30,434 nt of DNA from an uncultured Duncaniella sp. (GCA_910578615.1 CAJTRI010000022.1:1070-31503); one strand, 5' to 3'; counted from the stretch's first letter, positions 16,880-26,056 are shown. Notes: generated from the sequence alone by a model not told the origin. Numbers and translations are program-made.

Positions 16880-16887
16880 CAAAGTTA
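16880..16887 (-). promoter_or_regulatory. Promoter of the GH13 gene, TAACTTTG
   Basis: On the - strand TAACTTTG matches TAnnTTTG. Transcription would start about 30 bases before the ATG at 16842, which supports that start. A GTTTA lies about 14 bases further upstream as a weak -33. Confidence 0.6.
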
Positions 16888-16947
16888 CAAAACCAAACCG
16901 ATAAACCTGCATCCCGGACAATACACCGAACAAAAATATCTATAAGC

Positions 16948-18124
16948 CTATGCTTTCATCCTCCTGCGGGAGCTGAGGGCGATGTTTATGACCACGGCCG
17001 TGACGAAATAGAGACCGGCAAGCGCCCAGAGAGCATAGTAGTAACGAGCCACGTCAGAAATAGCAGCCCCGTTGGAATTTATACGTATGAAACCCTCGAC
17101 ACCCCATGTGGCAGGAATAAGGTCGGACACCATGAGCCAGAACCTGTTGAAAGCATATCTCGGCCATGTAAGACCCGAAAGAAACAGGAAAACGACCGAT
17201 GTGAACACTATCACAAGCATCGAAGACTCTCTCTCTCTCGCAAAAACCTGCAAAGTCTGCCCGAGAAAGCATGTAGCAAGCAACATAACGAACACAAACG
17301 GCATATAGTCCACGAACTCTCCCACATGAGGGAGCGAGAACATATGGGGGATGACCGAAAGTGCGTAGTAGCTTATGGGGATATAGATCATAAGGTAGCT
17401 GAGCGACTTGCCGAGGACAGTCGCCACCGGCCCGGCTCCGTCATAAAGCATATCATATCCGGGCATTCCGCGACGGCGTCTGTCACGGGCTGTCCCGGCC
17501 AGCATACAGATGCCGAGAATAAGACTCTGTTGGAGGATGAGCACCAATACTCCCGGCATGACGAACGACGCAAATCCCTGCGTGGGGTCACCCATTATCC
17601 CGGCATAAGTATCGACAGGAAGCCCGGAGACCACGGTGGAGATTATACCGCCCCGGGCTGCCAGCCGGCTGGCCGTGATAGACGAGGCCTCGTGCATCTG
17701 GACATCTGTCAGAGCGAAGAGGGCCTGACGATAGCGCAACAGAAGAGACATGTCCTGATAAAACGGAACCGACACAGACTCGCCGCGCCCTATACGCCGA
17801 GCATAGTCGGCAGGTATTTCAAGGACGGCATAACATTTTTTCTCATGCCACGCACGTCGTGCCTCGGCCATGTCGGAGGCATAGCCGATGACATGGAGGT
17901 TCTGCGTGGCATCAATAGCACGCACGAGTTCGGCTTTCGGCTGTGCGGGAGCGGTCAACCACCACTACGGGACTTTCCTCCACGATCTCGGGATTATATA
18001 TGAGCGTGTAGACTATCGGATAGGCCAGAGGCAGGGCGAAGAAGAACAGGAGGACGCCCATGTCGGAAAACACAAGGCGTGTCTCGCAGCGCCACACCAT
18101 AAAGAGGCTCTTTAACCATTTCAT
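16948..18124 (-). pseudogene. Second ABC-2-type efflux permease, frameshifted
   Basis: The N-terminal part (18124 to about 17930) begins M-K-W-L-K-S-L-F and has one membrane helix, then V-V-V-V-D-R-S-R-T-A-E-S-R before stopping at 17912. The rest continues in another frame from about 17930 to 16948 as L-V-R-A-I-D-A-T-Q-N and ends with about five membrane helices. The neighbouring permease reads V-D-T-D-H-S-S-L-S-R-K-I-G-R-S-L-D-A at the same place. Aligning the two leaves exactly one residue short, as if two bases were lost (for example a CG from CGCG, giving S-R-E-L-V-R). An exact 7-base tandem repeat (AGCCGAA twice) at the site is another possible cause. Restored, it would be about 391 residues, close to its partner's 384. 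It starts 1 base after the partner's stop, so they were translationally coupled. It may be broken or may reflect a sequence error. Confidence 0.85.
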
Positions 18125-18125
18125 A

Positions 18126-19280
18126 TCACGGGACGTATACAGGTGTGAGACAATGACGGCGCAGGCGGCGCATCCCTGCCAGCGGAAGAAGAACCATCAC
18201 AAGCATGGCAACGAAATAGAGGCGCGAATAGTAGAGAGGAATACCGTTGAGTGCCTGGTCGATATAAATAAGGAAGTAATAACGGACTGGTAACAGATAG
18301 GAGAATACGGCAACTCCGCCATACATCTTGTCAACCGGGAAGGAGAACCCCGCCACTGAGAAACTTAGGATACCCACAAGCGAGACCACGCTCAACGCAA
18401 TGCGCAGGTTGGGAAGCCACTCGATCACGACAAGGGCGAAAGCCTGACTTGACAGAACAAGAAGCACCATGGAGAAGACCATAGCCGCCGTGCTCCCGTT
18501 GAGCGGAAAATGAAGATAGGAGAACATGACCGACTGTATGGCCACACCCACGGCCGAGAAGATCACCGTCTGCGGCAACAGCTTGCCGGCAAGGGCCACG
18601 GCCATACTGCCACCGGCTGTCCTGAGCCATTCGGGCGAGGTAGCCTGCTTGATTTCCTGACAGACGGAGAAGACCGTGGTCATCATCACGAGAAGGGCCA
18701 TGACAGCCGCGAGAAAGGACTGGGACAGATAGATGGAATAATTTGTCCACGGATTGCCTATCGGGTGATAGTCAAAGCCCAGCGGCATAATCATGCTCTC
18801 CGCATCGCTGACACCCACGCTTGACAGCGTGGTCTTTACAATCCCTCCCGAGGTGGTGACGGCTATTGTCTTGAAGCCCTTGTAGGAAAGAGTGCCGGGG
18901 ACGAAGACGGTCATATTGGAATAGAATGACAGCGTAGGTGTGCGCCCGGACAGAGCTTCTTCCTGAAAGTCATCAGGGATATAGAAGAAGCCGAAAATCT
19001 CACCGCTCCTGACCTTGGCCACGGCATCATGATAGCTTTCAAGCTCCATGGTGATATCTATAAGTTCCCCCGCATCAAGCGAACGACCTATCTTGCGCGA
19101 GAGCGAGGAATGGTCTGTATCTACCATGGCCACAGGTATTTTGAGCGGAAGTCCCTCGTTCATGAGACTGAGAAAGAAGAAGGTGCACCCCAGCGGCACC
19201 ACAAACATCATGAAGATGTATATGCGGCGCGACGCGAGTGTGGATACACCCCTGCGGAGTGATTTTATCAGCGTGTTCAT
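18126..19280 (-). CDS. ABC-2-type transporter permease (efflux system)
   Basis: The 384-residue protein has one N-terminal membrane helix (about 19-40), a large periplasmic domain, and five or so C-terminal helices. This is the YhiI/YhhJ-associated ABC-2 permease layout. The periplasmic start V-A-M-V-D-T-D-H-S-S-L-S-R is typical. With the HlyD-like and TolC-like proteins encoded upstream it should form a tripartite exporter across both membranes. Substrates of such systems include drugs and lipids; none can be named here. No ATPase gene lies in the operon, so the energy source must be encoded elsewhere. Confidence 0.88.
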   Translation of the reverse strand: MNTLIKSLRRGVSTLASRRIYIFMMFVVPLGCTFFFLSLMNEGLPLKIPVAMVDTDHSSLSRKIGRSLDAGELIDITMELESYHDAVAKVRSGEIFGFFYIPDDFQEEALSGRTPTLSFYSNMTVFVPGTLSYKGFKTIAVTTSGGIVKTTLSSVGVSDAESMIMPLGFDYHPIGNPWTNYSIYLSQSFLAAVMALLVMMTTVFSVCQEIKQATSPEWLRTAGGSMAVALAGKLLPQTVIFSAVGVAIQSVMFSYLHFPLNGSTAAMVFSMVLLVLSSQAFALVVIEWLPNLRIALSVVSLVGILSFSVAGFSFPVDKMYGGVAVFSYLLPVRYYFLIYIDQALNGIPLYYSRLYFVAMLVMVLLPLAGMRRLRRHCLTPVYVP

Positions 19281-19323
19281 TGTCGTGGCTCTCTTCCGGG
19301 CATCAATATCTCAGACCGAGACA

Positions 19324-20340
19324 TTATTTCTTGAAATATACGGCAGTCATGCCGGGACGAAGCTGGGGGATATCTTCAAGAGGACGTGCCTTGATCTCGA
19401 ACGTCTTGCTGTCCCACTGCCCTGTGGCCTTGGTGGCCTTCCACTCGGCATAGCTCCCGAGGTCGCGGGAATAATAAATCTTTGCCTTCACCGTCTTGCG
19501 GTCAAGAGCGGGAAGCATAACCTCGATCTCGCCCCCGAGCGGCATCTGGGACAGGAGATCCTCCCGTACATTGAACGTCAGCCACTTGTCCTGCAATTTG
19601 AGAAGGCTCATGACAGGTGCCCCCATCATGATGAGTTCGCTCTCATGGGGATATATCTGGTCAATCTGTCCGTCACAGGGTGCCACGAGATACTGGTCTT
19701 CGAGAAGGCTCTCCACTTCGGCCACTCCGCCCTTGGCCACATCCACCATGGCCAGAGCGCTTTGCTTGTCTTCCTTCTGCGCACCGGCCACAGCAAGGCT
19801 GTGCTGCGAACGTGCAGCACCCAGAGCCGCCACGGCGCCGTCATAGGCAGCCTTGGCCTCATCACGCTTCTGTTCGGAGACAACTCCCTCCCTGAATAGA
19901 TTCTCCATGCGCTCATAGGTCTTTCTCGCTATCGAGACAGCCGCCTCGGCCTGCCTGACTATATCGGCGGCGGCGGAGATTATCTGTGACCTTGTACCGG
20001 CATCAACCTTCCTGTCCTGACTGCGGGCCACGGTCTCCATCCCCATAGCCTGTGCCATCTTGGCCTCTGCAAGCGAGGAATGGATATGGACGAGGGTATC
20101 GCCGGCCTTGACCATGTCACCCTCGCTGACATATATCTTCGTCACACGTCCCGGGAGTTTCCCGGAGATGCGCACCGAGGTGGCATCCGCCTGTCCCTCT
20201 ATAATCTCATCGGGTTTGTCCAGAAAAAGGAATCCCACTATGGCAAGAATCACAGTCATCACCACCACAACTCCTATGGCGGCAAGGAGCACTTTGTTCT
20301 CTTTCTGCTCCGGCGTCGGAGCTACGTTATTTGTTGACAT
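19324..20340 (-). CDS. HlyD/EmrA-family periplasmic adaptor (membrane fusion protein)
   Basis: The 338-residue protein has an N-terminal membrane anchor (about 17-40), then a lipoyl-like half (G-K-L-P-G-R-V-T-K-I-Y-V-S-E-G-D-M-V-K-A-G-D-T-L). A long alpha-helical coiled coil follows (about 90-200, alanine and glutamate rich). The second lipoyl half is V-A-P-C-D-G-Q-I-D-Q-I and the beta-barrel domain ends in L-R-P-G-M-T-A. It bridges the inner-membrane permeases and the TolC-like channel. It begins 30 bases after the tolC-like stop and is followed by the permease gene after 43 bases, an operon layout. Confidence 0.93.
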   Translation of the reverse strand: MSTNNVAPTPEQKENKVLLAAIGVVVVMTVILAIVGFLFLDKPDEIIEGQADATSVRISGKLPGRVTKIYVSEGDMVKAGDTLVHIHSSLAEAKMAQAMGMETVARSQDRKVDAGTRSQIISAAADIVRQAEAAVSIARKTYERMENLFREGVVSEQKRDEAKAAYDGAVAALGAARSQHSLAVAGAQKEDKQSALAMVDVAKGGVAEVESLLEDQYLVAPCDGQIDQIYPHESELIMMGAPVMSLLKLQDKWLTFNVREDLLSQMPLGGEIEVMLPALDRKTVKAKIYYSRDLGSYAEWKATKATGQWDSKTFEIKARPLEDIPQLRPGMTAVYFKK

Positions 20341-20370
20341 GACTTTACGGTGTTTTTATGATTGGGTGTT

Positions 20371-21852
20371 CTAATACTTGGTTGACAGTGTGCCCAGCAC
20401 CTTGGACAGATAGACGTCACACAGATAGACGTCGATACGGGCGTCGATATTCTCGCTATGTGCCTTCAACCATGCGGTCTGTGCCTCCATTACATTGTCG
20501 ACAGTCATCACGCCGTCGCGAAACCCTATGTCGGCACAACGCAGGTTCTCGTCGGCGCTGGCAAGATTGGCCTCGGTCATCTCATGGGTTCTGGCAGCCT
20601 CTTCGGCCTTGAATGACGCCTGGCTTACCTGAAGATCTATCATCTCCCTCGCATCTTCGAGTTCCATGCGCATCGCGGCAGTCTCGGCCTTGGCGGAGCG
20701 GTATTTGTTGTAATTGCCTCCCCAGTGCCAGATGGGCACCGTCAGCATGGCACCGACAGAGAAGGCACCGCCGAATCGGTTCTTAAATCCGTCAAACGAG
20801 CTTGGGTTAGAGAAAGAATATGTCCCTACGATAGCGAGATTGGGCATCATGGCCGCACGGGCCACTTTTTCCTTCTGTCCGAAAATCTTCACCCCGAGTT
20901 CGAGCTGGCGCAGATCGTCACGCCGGGCGTAGACCTCGTTCATGTCATAACTCTCCGCAGGAATCTGTGAAGTGCCTGACACAAGGCGGTCGGCATTCTC
21001 ATCGGCAAGAGAATAGGAGGTATGGATGGGAAACCCGCAAAGTTGGGCGAGAGCCATGCGGGAGAGGACGAGGCCGTTGTTTACCTTTGTGAGGTCAACA
21101 CGTGCGGAATTGAGCTTCACATCTACCGTGAGCTTGTCACGACGGGTGGCCACACCCTGCTCCACCATGAGTCCCACATTGCGGCAGAGGGTATCAAGCA
21201 GGTTGACATAGCTCTCCGCGAGCTTCTTCTTGGCTTTGAGGGAGACGACCTGCCAGTAGGCGGCATCAACCGCATAGACAAGGTCACGGGAGGCACTCCC
21301 GTGCTTTGCACGCGCAAGTTCCTCTGCATATCCCGTAATCTTGTTCATAGCCATGATCTTGCCTCCCATAAAAACCGGCTGCGTCAGCGTCACCGCTCCG
21401 AAAAAGACATTGTGGATGTCAAACGTCATGGCCTCCTTGGGCAGGAGGGCCACCTGTTCGGGGACAGGCTTTCCATCGACAATGACAGGCTCCCCGGTCA
21501 CAGGATTCTTGACGAAGCCGAACTCATAGCCCTGTTTCTGGATGTCAAAGGTCTTTACAGGCAGAAGTGCGTCCTTTTCGAGAAGGGAGAGGTTCTTCTG
21601 ATTGTACATATACCCTCCTGCAAAGTCGATAGACGGAAGATAGGCCGCGAAAGCCTCCTCTTTCTGATAGCCGGCGGCAAGCACCTGCTGCGATATCTTT
21701 CGTAGGTTCCTGTTGTTGGACAAAGCCAGTTCCCGGCACTGCTCCAAGGACAGGACAGCGCCGTCATCAACCATAGAGCGCGACTCCTGTGCGCCGAGGG
21801 GCAAAACGATGCCGGCAAGGGCAACCGCGAGAAGTATCCTTCTTATCATCAT
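20371..21852 (-). CDS. TolC-family outer-membrane efflux channel
   Basis: The mature protein is a TolC-type alpha-barrel/beta-barrel channel. It starts with L-S-L-E-Q-C-R-E-L-A-L-S-N-N-R-N-L and has the two helical repeats of the OEP family. I place the start at M-M-I-R-R-I-L-L-A-V-A-L-A (21852), which gives a clean signal peptide ending L-G-A-Q and 493 residues. A longer frame begins at 21897, but that lies upstream of the promoter box at 21886-21893, so it is unlikely to be used. It is the first gene of the efflux operon. Confidence 0.92.
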   Translation of the reverse strand: MMIRRILLAVALAGIVLPLGAQESRSMVDDGAVLSLEQCRELALSNNRNLRKISQQVLAAGYQKEEAFAAYLPSIDFAGGYMYNQKNLSLLEKDALLPVKTFDIQKQGYEFGFVKNPVTGEPVIVDGKPVPEQVALLPKEAMTFDIHNVFFGAVTLTQPVFMGGKIMAMNKITGYAEELARAKHGSASRDLVYAVDAAYWQVVSLKAKKKLAESYVNLLDTLCRNVGLMVEQGVATRRDKLTVDVKLNSARVDLTKVNNGLVLSRMALAQLCGFPIHTSYSLADENADRLVSGTSQIPAESYDMNEVYARRDDLRQLELGVKIFGQKEKVARAAMMPNLAIVGTYSFSNPSSFDGFKNRFGGAFSVGAMLTVPIWHWGGNYNKYRSAKAETAAMRMELEDAREMIDLQVSQASFKAEEAARTHEMTEANLASADENLRCADIGFRDGVMTVDNVMEAQTAWLKAHSENIDARIDVYLCDVYLSKVLGTLSTKY

Positions 21853-21885
21853 AGCTCTTGTGAGAAAATAGTTAAAACGAGTATG

Positions 21886-21893
21886 CAAAATTA
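21886..21893 (-). promoter_or_regulatory. Promoter of the efflux operon, TAATTTTG
   Basis: TAATTTTG on the - strand fits TAnnTTTG. Transcription would start about 27 bases before ATG 21852, which decides the start of the TolC-like gene. No -33 TTTG is evident. Confidence 0.5.
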
Positions 21894-21939
21894 ACATGTT
21901 TTTGCCGTAGGAAGTTTATGTGACGTTATATAATATTCA

Positions 21940-21952
21940 CGGCAAACTGCCG
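21940..21952 (-). terminator. Weak hairpin after the patatin gene
   Basis: CGGCA and TGCCG pair around a 3-base loop and A+T-rich DNA follows on the - strand. It may end patatin transcription, but the T-run is poor. Confidence 0.3.
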
Positions 21953-21969
21953 AATTATTGGTCATAATC

Positions 21970-24261
21970 TCAGTCAAGGAATCCCGGGGCAAGAATGAAG
22001 GTGCCTATCGAGATGCCAAAGTTCCATCCCTGCCCTCCCGAGCCATAGCTGCCATAAGCCGATACGGTGCCGAAAGGGAATTTTAGACAGGCATCGACCT
22101 CGCCGAAAAATTCAGGGTCGGAAAGCCAGTCCCCGTATCGCGCGCCGCCGTCCTGTCCGGGCAGTATCTTCCTTACCGGGAGGAAGCCGTTGAAAGACCC
22201 TCTGAGGCTGAATGTGCCTGACAGCCTGACAACCGGCATCACACCCACTGTAACAAACGAGTTGGCCCTCAGCGCCGGGGTAAACGTGGTGTAGCCTGAC
22301 GGAGTGGGATGGATTGAGGGGGCGGCCACTATCGAGGCCTCATAGGTGGGAAGCAGGCCGCGCGTGGAGAGGAGGGCGTGAATACTGCCGCCAAGAAAGA
22401 ATCGCTTAGAGAGGGGCTGATAATGTACAGCCGATATGTCGGCTGTGAGCCATGACACACTCTCCGACCTATCTGAGACACCGTCACCGACATGGTTATG
22501 GTACTTTCCCGCCACGCCTTTGGCTCCGAGGCTCACGGAGGTTCCACTCGTGGGGTCTACCGGGGTGTCGAGCGTGTTAAGCTCCCAGCGGAACGACAGC
22601 TCCCCCAGATTGAATATACCCTTCTCATTGTTACCTGCCACTGAGGTTTTGAGTCCCGTATGATAGGAGTCAGTGAGATGTCCGAATCCCACTCCGGCAT
22701 CAAATCGCGAACGCAGCGCCGGCCCCCATGTGAAGAACGTCTGGACGAAAGCCTCGGAATGACGTATAAAGTCAGGAGCCGAGATCTGGTAGAACAACTT
22801 CTCGGTCTCATGATATTTCTGCCTCGACACCACAGCCCTCGCAGTAAAAGCAGACGGGACTGACGTGTTGAAATATGCCTTGAAAGCACCTTCGGCAGCC
22901 ATATAACTCTGGCCCAGCCATGCGTTGAAGTCGGCGTTGAGACTGTTGAACCCCAGTGTCTTGTATCCGCCGTGGAAGAACAGCATACTGGTGGTCGACG
23001 ATGACACATATCCTCCTATCCCGACGTTGAAATCCTCCTTGACCACGGCCTTATAGCGGAGGGAGAAGGCACTGTCGGCAGGATTATAGACAGGATAAGG
23101 CACAAGGTTTTGAAGTTTGCCGGTGGATATGGCCCTGTAATAGGCATCACGCGCCTCCCCCAGCCCGCTGACAGTCTTTCCGTCATGGACAAACAGCGAT
23201 TCAAGATAAGCGTTCTCTCGCGGAGTACCGCCCGAGACACTCACGGAATCAATCCTCACCCGGGGCGTGCGTCTCTTGAATCTTTCACGGCGTGACGAGA
23301 CATCAGCCGCCGGCTCGGATGACCGAATCTTCATCTTTACCGAATCAACCATTTCGAGACCGCGCCGATAGCCTATCCCGTATATCTCACGGCAGCGCCC
23401 GAAGTCAAGAAGAGAGAATTCGTCAAGGTCGATGTGTATGCGCACACCCTTGTCATAGGGAAACGGATAATTGTCAGGGACGGTAATCATAGCTTCAAGC
23501 TGAGAGACCGGGTTGCGGCTGGTTGGTGAAGCGTTCTTCGAGCCAACGTCTATACCCACCACGGCGTCAGGATTGAATTCCTCCATCATTACATCCACCG
23601 GGAAGTTGTCATAGACACCGCCGTCATACATGGGTATGCCGTCAAGCTCTATCGGTTCGAACACCATAGGAAATGACATAGACATGCGCACGGCATCGGC
23701 CAAAGACCCGCTTCCGAGTACCACCTTGTGCTTGGCATAGACATTAGAGGTCACGCAACGGAACGGTACAAAGAGCCTGTCGAAATCCCCCTCGCACTGG
23801 GCCGTGAAACGAGAGAATATTTCAAGAAAGGCCATGTTCATAGGCACGGGATTGATGAGGCTCGTGGGAAGCACCGATGTCACGCTTGAAGAGTCCTTGC
23901 CCAGATTCACGGTGAAGAAAGAAGGGGTCTCGGAAGAGGCAAGAAAGAAGTAAGTGTCATCAGGATTGACCGTACCTGTCGACCAGTCGGCAAATCCCGG
24001 CGACTCTATCATTTCGACCATCTCGGCAGGGGTGAACCCCGAGGCATAAAGGCCTCCCACTATGGCGCCCATGGAGGTGCCGGTTATATAGTCAATCGGT
24101 ATGTCGTTTTCCTCAAAAGCCTGTATCACACCTATATGGGCGATACCCTTCGCACCGCCTCCGCTCAGGACGAGTCCTACCTTCGGACGTTCAGCCCCAC
24201 CGGCGTCCATACACAAGGCCAGCGCAACAGCCAGCATAACGACAAACCCTTTCAGTCTCAT
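21970..24261 (-). CDS. Patatin-like phospholipase with C-terminal beta-barrel (type Vd-like)
   Basis: From Met at 24261 the protein has 763 residues and a signal peptide (about 1-23). The patatin domain has the oxyanion loop G34-G-G-A-K-G39, the nucleophile S63 in G-T-S-M-G, and the catalytic D213 in D-G-G. A POTRA-like region follows (about 320-400), then a beta-barrel of outer-membrane assembly type to the end. This layout matches PlpD/FplA-like type V secreted lipases, in which a patatin is fused to its own barrel. The enzyme should hydrolyse phospholipid acyl esters at the cell surface or periplasm. A longer frame to 24345 would add hydrophobic residues before an already good signal, so I prefer the shorter start. 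It diverges from aroK. Confidence 0.9.
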   Translation of the reverse strand: MRLKGFVVMLAVALALCMDAGGAERPKVGLVLSGGGAKGIAHIGVIQAFEENDIPIDYITGTSMGAIVGGLYASGFTPAEMVEMIESPGFADWSTGTVNPDDTYFFLASSETPSFFTVNLGKDSSSVTSVLPTSLINPVPMNMAFLEIFSRFTAQCEGDFDRLFVPFRCVTSNVYAKHKVVLGSGSLADAVRMSMSFPMVFEPIELDGIPMYDGGVYDNFPVDVMMEEFNPDAVVGIDVGSKNASPTSRNPVSQLEAMITVPDNYPFPYDKGVRIHIDLDEFSLLDFGRCREIYGIGYRRGLEMVDSVKMKIRSSEPAADVSSRRERFKRRTPRVRIDSVSVSGGTPRENAYLESLFVHDGKTVSGLGEARDAYYRAISTGKLQNLVPYPVYNPADSAFSLRYKAVVKEDFNVGIGGYVSSSTTSMLFFHGGYKTLGFNSLNADFNAWLGQSYMAAEGAFKAYFNTSVPSAFTARAVVSRQKYHETEKLFYQISAPDFIRHSEAFVQTFFTWGPALRSRFDAGVGFGHLTDSYHTGLKTSVAGNNEKGIFNLGELSFRWELNTLDTPVDPTSGTSVSLGAKGVAGKYHNHVGDGVSDRSESVSWLTADISAVHYQPLSKRFFLGGSIHALLSTRGLLPTYEASIVAAPSIHPTPSGYTTFTPALRANSFVTVGVMPVVRLSGTFSLRGSFNGFLPVRKILPGQDGGARYGDWLSDPEFFGEVDACLKFPFGTVSAYGSYGSGGQGWNFGISIGTFILAPGFLD

Positions 24262-24331
24262 AATAAATAGTTTGAAAATGTGAGTGAATACTTTTTTAAC
24301 AACCGGGAAGATGAAATTGATTAAAAAATTG

Positions 24332-24339
24332 TAAATTTG
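24332..24339 (+). promoter_or_regulatory. Promoter of aroK, TAAATTTG, implying an almost leaderless mRNA
   Basis: TAAATTTG fits TAnnTTTG. The ATG of aroK begins only 5 bases after the box, so the transcript would start at or within a base or two of the start codon. No -33 TTTG was found. Confidence 0.5.
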
Positions 24340-24344
24340 CCACA

Positions 24345-24881
24345 ATGAAACCGATTTTTCTCATAGGATATATGTGCAGCGGGAAGACCACTCTCGGACG
24401 CGCCGTAGGCATAGCGGCATCGCTACCGTTCATTGATCTTGACGACCTCGTAGAGGCCCATGCAGGATGCACGGTCAGGGAGATTTTCGCAACACATGGA
24501 GAGGAAGCCTTCCGCGAGATGGAGAGAAAGGCCCTCGTGGAAACCTCAGGGATTCCCGGGGGAGCGATAATAGCCTGCGGAGGGGGAACACCGTGCTTCG
24601 GCGACAACATGGACTTCATGAACAGTCGCGGAATCACCGTACATCTCCGTGTCTCCGACCATGAACGGCTGATGAACCGTCTCAGGGAAGGCCGTGCAAA
24701 ACGCCCGCTCATAGCCTCGCTGTCTGACGGAGAGATCGAACAATTCATCACACACCAGATGGCCGCACGCCTCCCCCACTATTCCCGTGCACAGGAAGAA
24801 TTTGACAGCTCTTATCTCGAAAACGAGGAGGAGGTGGCCGCCTCGGCAAAGTCCTTCATCTCCAAATTCATCCAGAAATGA
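24345..24881 (+). CDS. aroK: Shikimate kinase
   Basis: The 178-residue enzyme phosphorylates shikimate at the 3-hydroxyl with ATP in aromatic amino acid and chorismate synthesis. The P-loop is G8-Y-M-C-S-G-K-T-T16. F-I-D-L-D-D (29-34) binds magnesium and shikimate, A-C-G-G-G-T-P is the shikimate-binding glycine loop, and R-A-K-R-P-L is the lid. Its stop overlaps the next start as ATGA (24878-24881). Confidence 0.95.
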   Translation: MKPIFLIGYMCSGKTTLGRAVGIAASLPFIDLDDLVEAHAGCTVREIFATHGEEAFREMERKALVETSGIPGGAIIACGGGTPCFGDNMDFMNSRGITVHLRVSDHERLMNRLREGRAKRPLIASLSDGEIEQFITHQMAARLPHYSRAQEEFDSSYLENEEEVAASAKSFISKFIQK

Positions 24882-26056
24882 ACGCTCCGACCCCGCTCGA
24901 ACAACCGTGTGAGACCATGACCCCGCGCCGGGCGCTCACCATAGGTCTTCCGACCTGCGCCGATCCGGCGGAACGCCGTTTTCCTCTCACTCCCGAGGGT
25001 GCGGGAAGACTTATTGACCGAGGTTTCCGCATCAAGATGCAGGAAGGGGCTGCGGCAAGCATACACTATGCCGATGCCGCATATACACGCGCCGGCGTAG
25101 AGATAGTCTCCCGAAAAGAGACTCTCGGATGTGACATAGTCATCCATCCGGCCTCGCTGGGAGCGGCAGACATCACGGCGATGCGGAGAGGAGCCATGCT
25201 GCTGACCATGATGCGCTCTGCCGCTGCCGACAGCGCGTCCATCCGCCAGCTGCTAAACCGCCACATACTGACGATAGCCCTTGACCTCGTGGAGGATACC
25301 GAGGGGAATACACCGTTTGCCGACATCCTTGCCGAGATAGACGGCAGGGCCTCCGTGGCCATAGCCTCCTCCCTTCTGGCCGATGCCCGCCGTGGCAAGG
25401 GCATACTCCTCGGAGGGGTGGCCGGGGTCATTCCATGCGAGACCCTTATCATCGGCTCGGGTATAGCCGCATGCGCGGCCTCTCTCTCGGCAATAGGTCT
25501 GGGCTCGACTGTAAGAGTCTTTGACAACGATGTCTATTCGCTCCGCCGGGCTTCCCTGCGGCTGGGACAGAACGTCATCACGTCATCCCTGCATCCACGT
25601 ACTCTGGAAAGCGCGCTGAAATCTGCCGACGTGGTAATAGTCACCCCAACGCGCGAACCTTTCTCTCTGCACGCCGACACTGTCGAAGCCATGAAGAAGG
25701 GTGTCATAACTTTTGACCTCACTCCCGATGCGGACGGCTCGGCCTTCCCCTCGATGACCCCCGTAGATCTCGCACAAGCCTCGGCGGTCGAAGCCTCCGA
25801 ACGCATCCATGGCCGTCTGTGTTTCGTCCATGCCGGCAACGCCGTGGCCAGAACGGCGGCTATGGCGCTTAGCAACACCCTCCTGACCTTCATGGAGGGA
25901 ATCGTGACATGCGAAGGCCTCTCACACGCTCTCAAACTACATCCGGGAATGCAGAAAGCCACCCTGACATTCTTCGGCAAAATAGTCAATCCACGCATTG
26001 CCGCCACAATGCGCACACGCAGCGTGGATATTTCGATTTATCTAACTTTATCCTGA
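24878..26056 (+). CDS. Alanine dehydrogenase/transhydrogenase-like protein, probably not an active AlaDH
   Basis: The 392-residue protein aligns with alanine dehydrogenase and PntA. It has R-R-F-P-L-T-P-E near the start (where the substrate arginine usually lies). The G-I-L-L-G-G-V-A-G-V segment leads into a Rossmann motif I-I-G-S-G-I-A-A-C-A-A (191-201). However, the usual catalytic V-K-V-K-E-P reads D-I-V-I-H-P-A-S (86-93) and the usual Y-L-H-L-A-A reads M-M-R-S-A-A (111-116). The catalytic lysine and histidine therefore appear to be missing. It may bind NAD(H) or a related ligand without the standard reaction. It is translationally coupled to aroK (ATGA) and rnhA (TGATG), which suggests a housekeeping role. 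Confidence 0.75.
   Translation: MNAPTPLEQPCETMTPRRALTIGLPTCADPAERRFPLTPEGAGRLIDRGFRIKMQEGAAASIHYADAAYTRAGVEIVSRKETLGCDIVIHPASLGAADITAMRRGAMLLTMMRSAAADSASIRQLLNRHILTIALDLVEDTEGNTPFADILAEIDGRASVAIASSLLADARRGKGILLGGVAGVIPCETLIIGSGIAACAASLSAIGLGSTVRVFDNDVYSLRRASLRLGQNVITSSLHPRTLESALKSADVVIVTPTREPFSLHADTVEAMKKGVITFDLTPDADGSAFPSMTPVDLAQASAVEASERIHGRLCFVHAGNAVARTAAMALSNTLLTFMEGIVTCEGLSHALKLHPGMQKATLTFFGKIVNPRIAATMRTRSVDISIYLTLS

Noticed and set aside
17326..18003. A 225-codon + strand frame opposite the frameshifted permease
   Set aside because: No recognisable domain, no promoter, and it is antisense to membrane-helix coding sequence.
21853..21897. Longer start for the TolC-like protein
   Set aside because: It would begin upstream of the promoter box at 21886-21893 and spoil the signal peptide.
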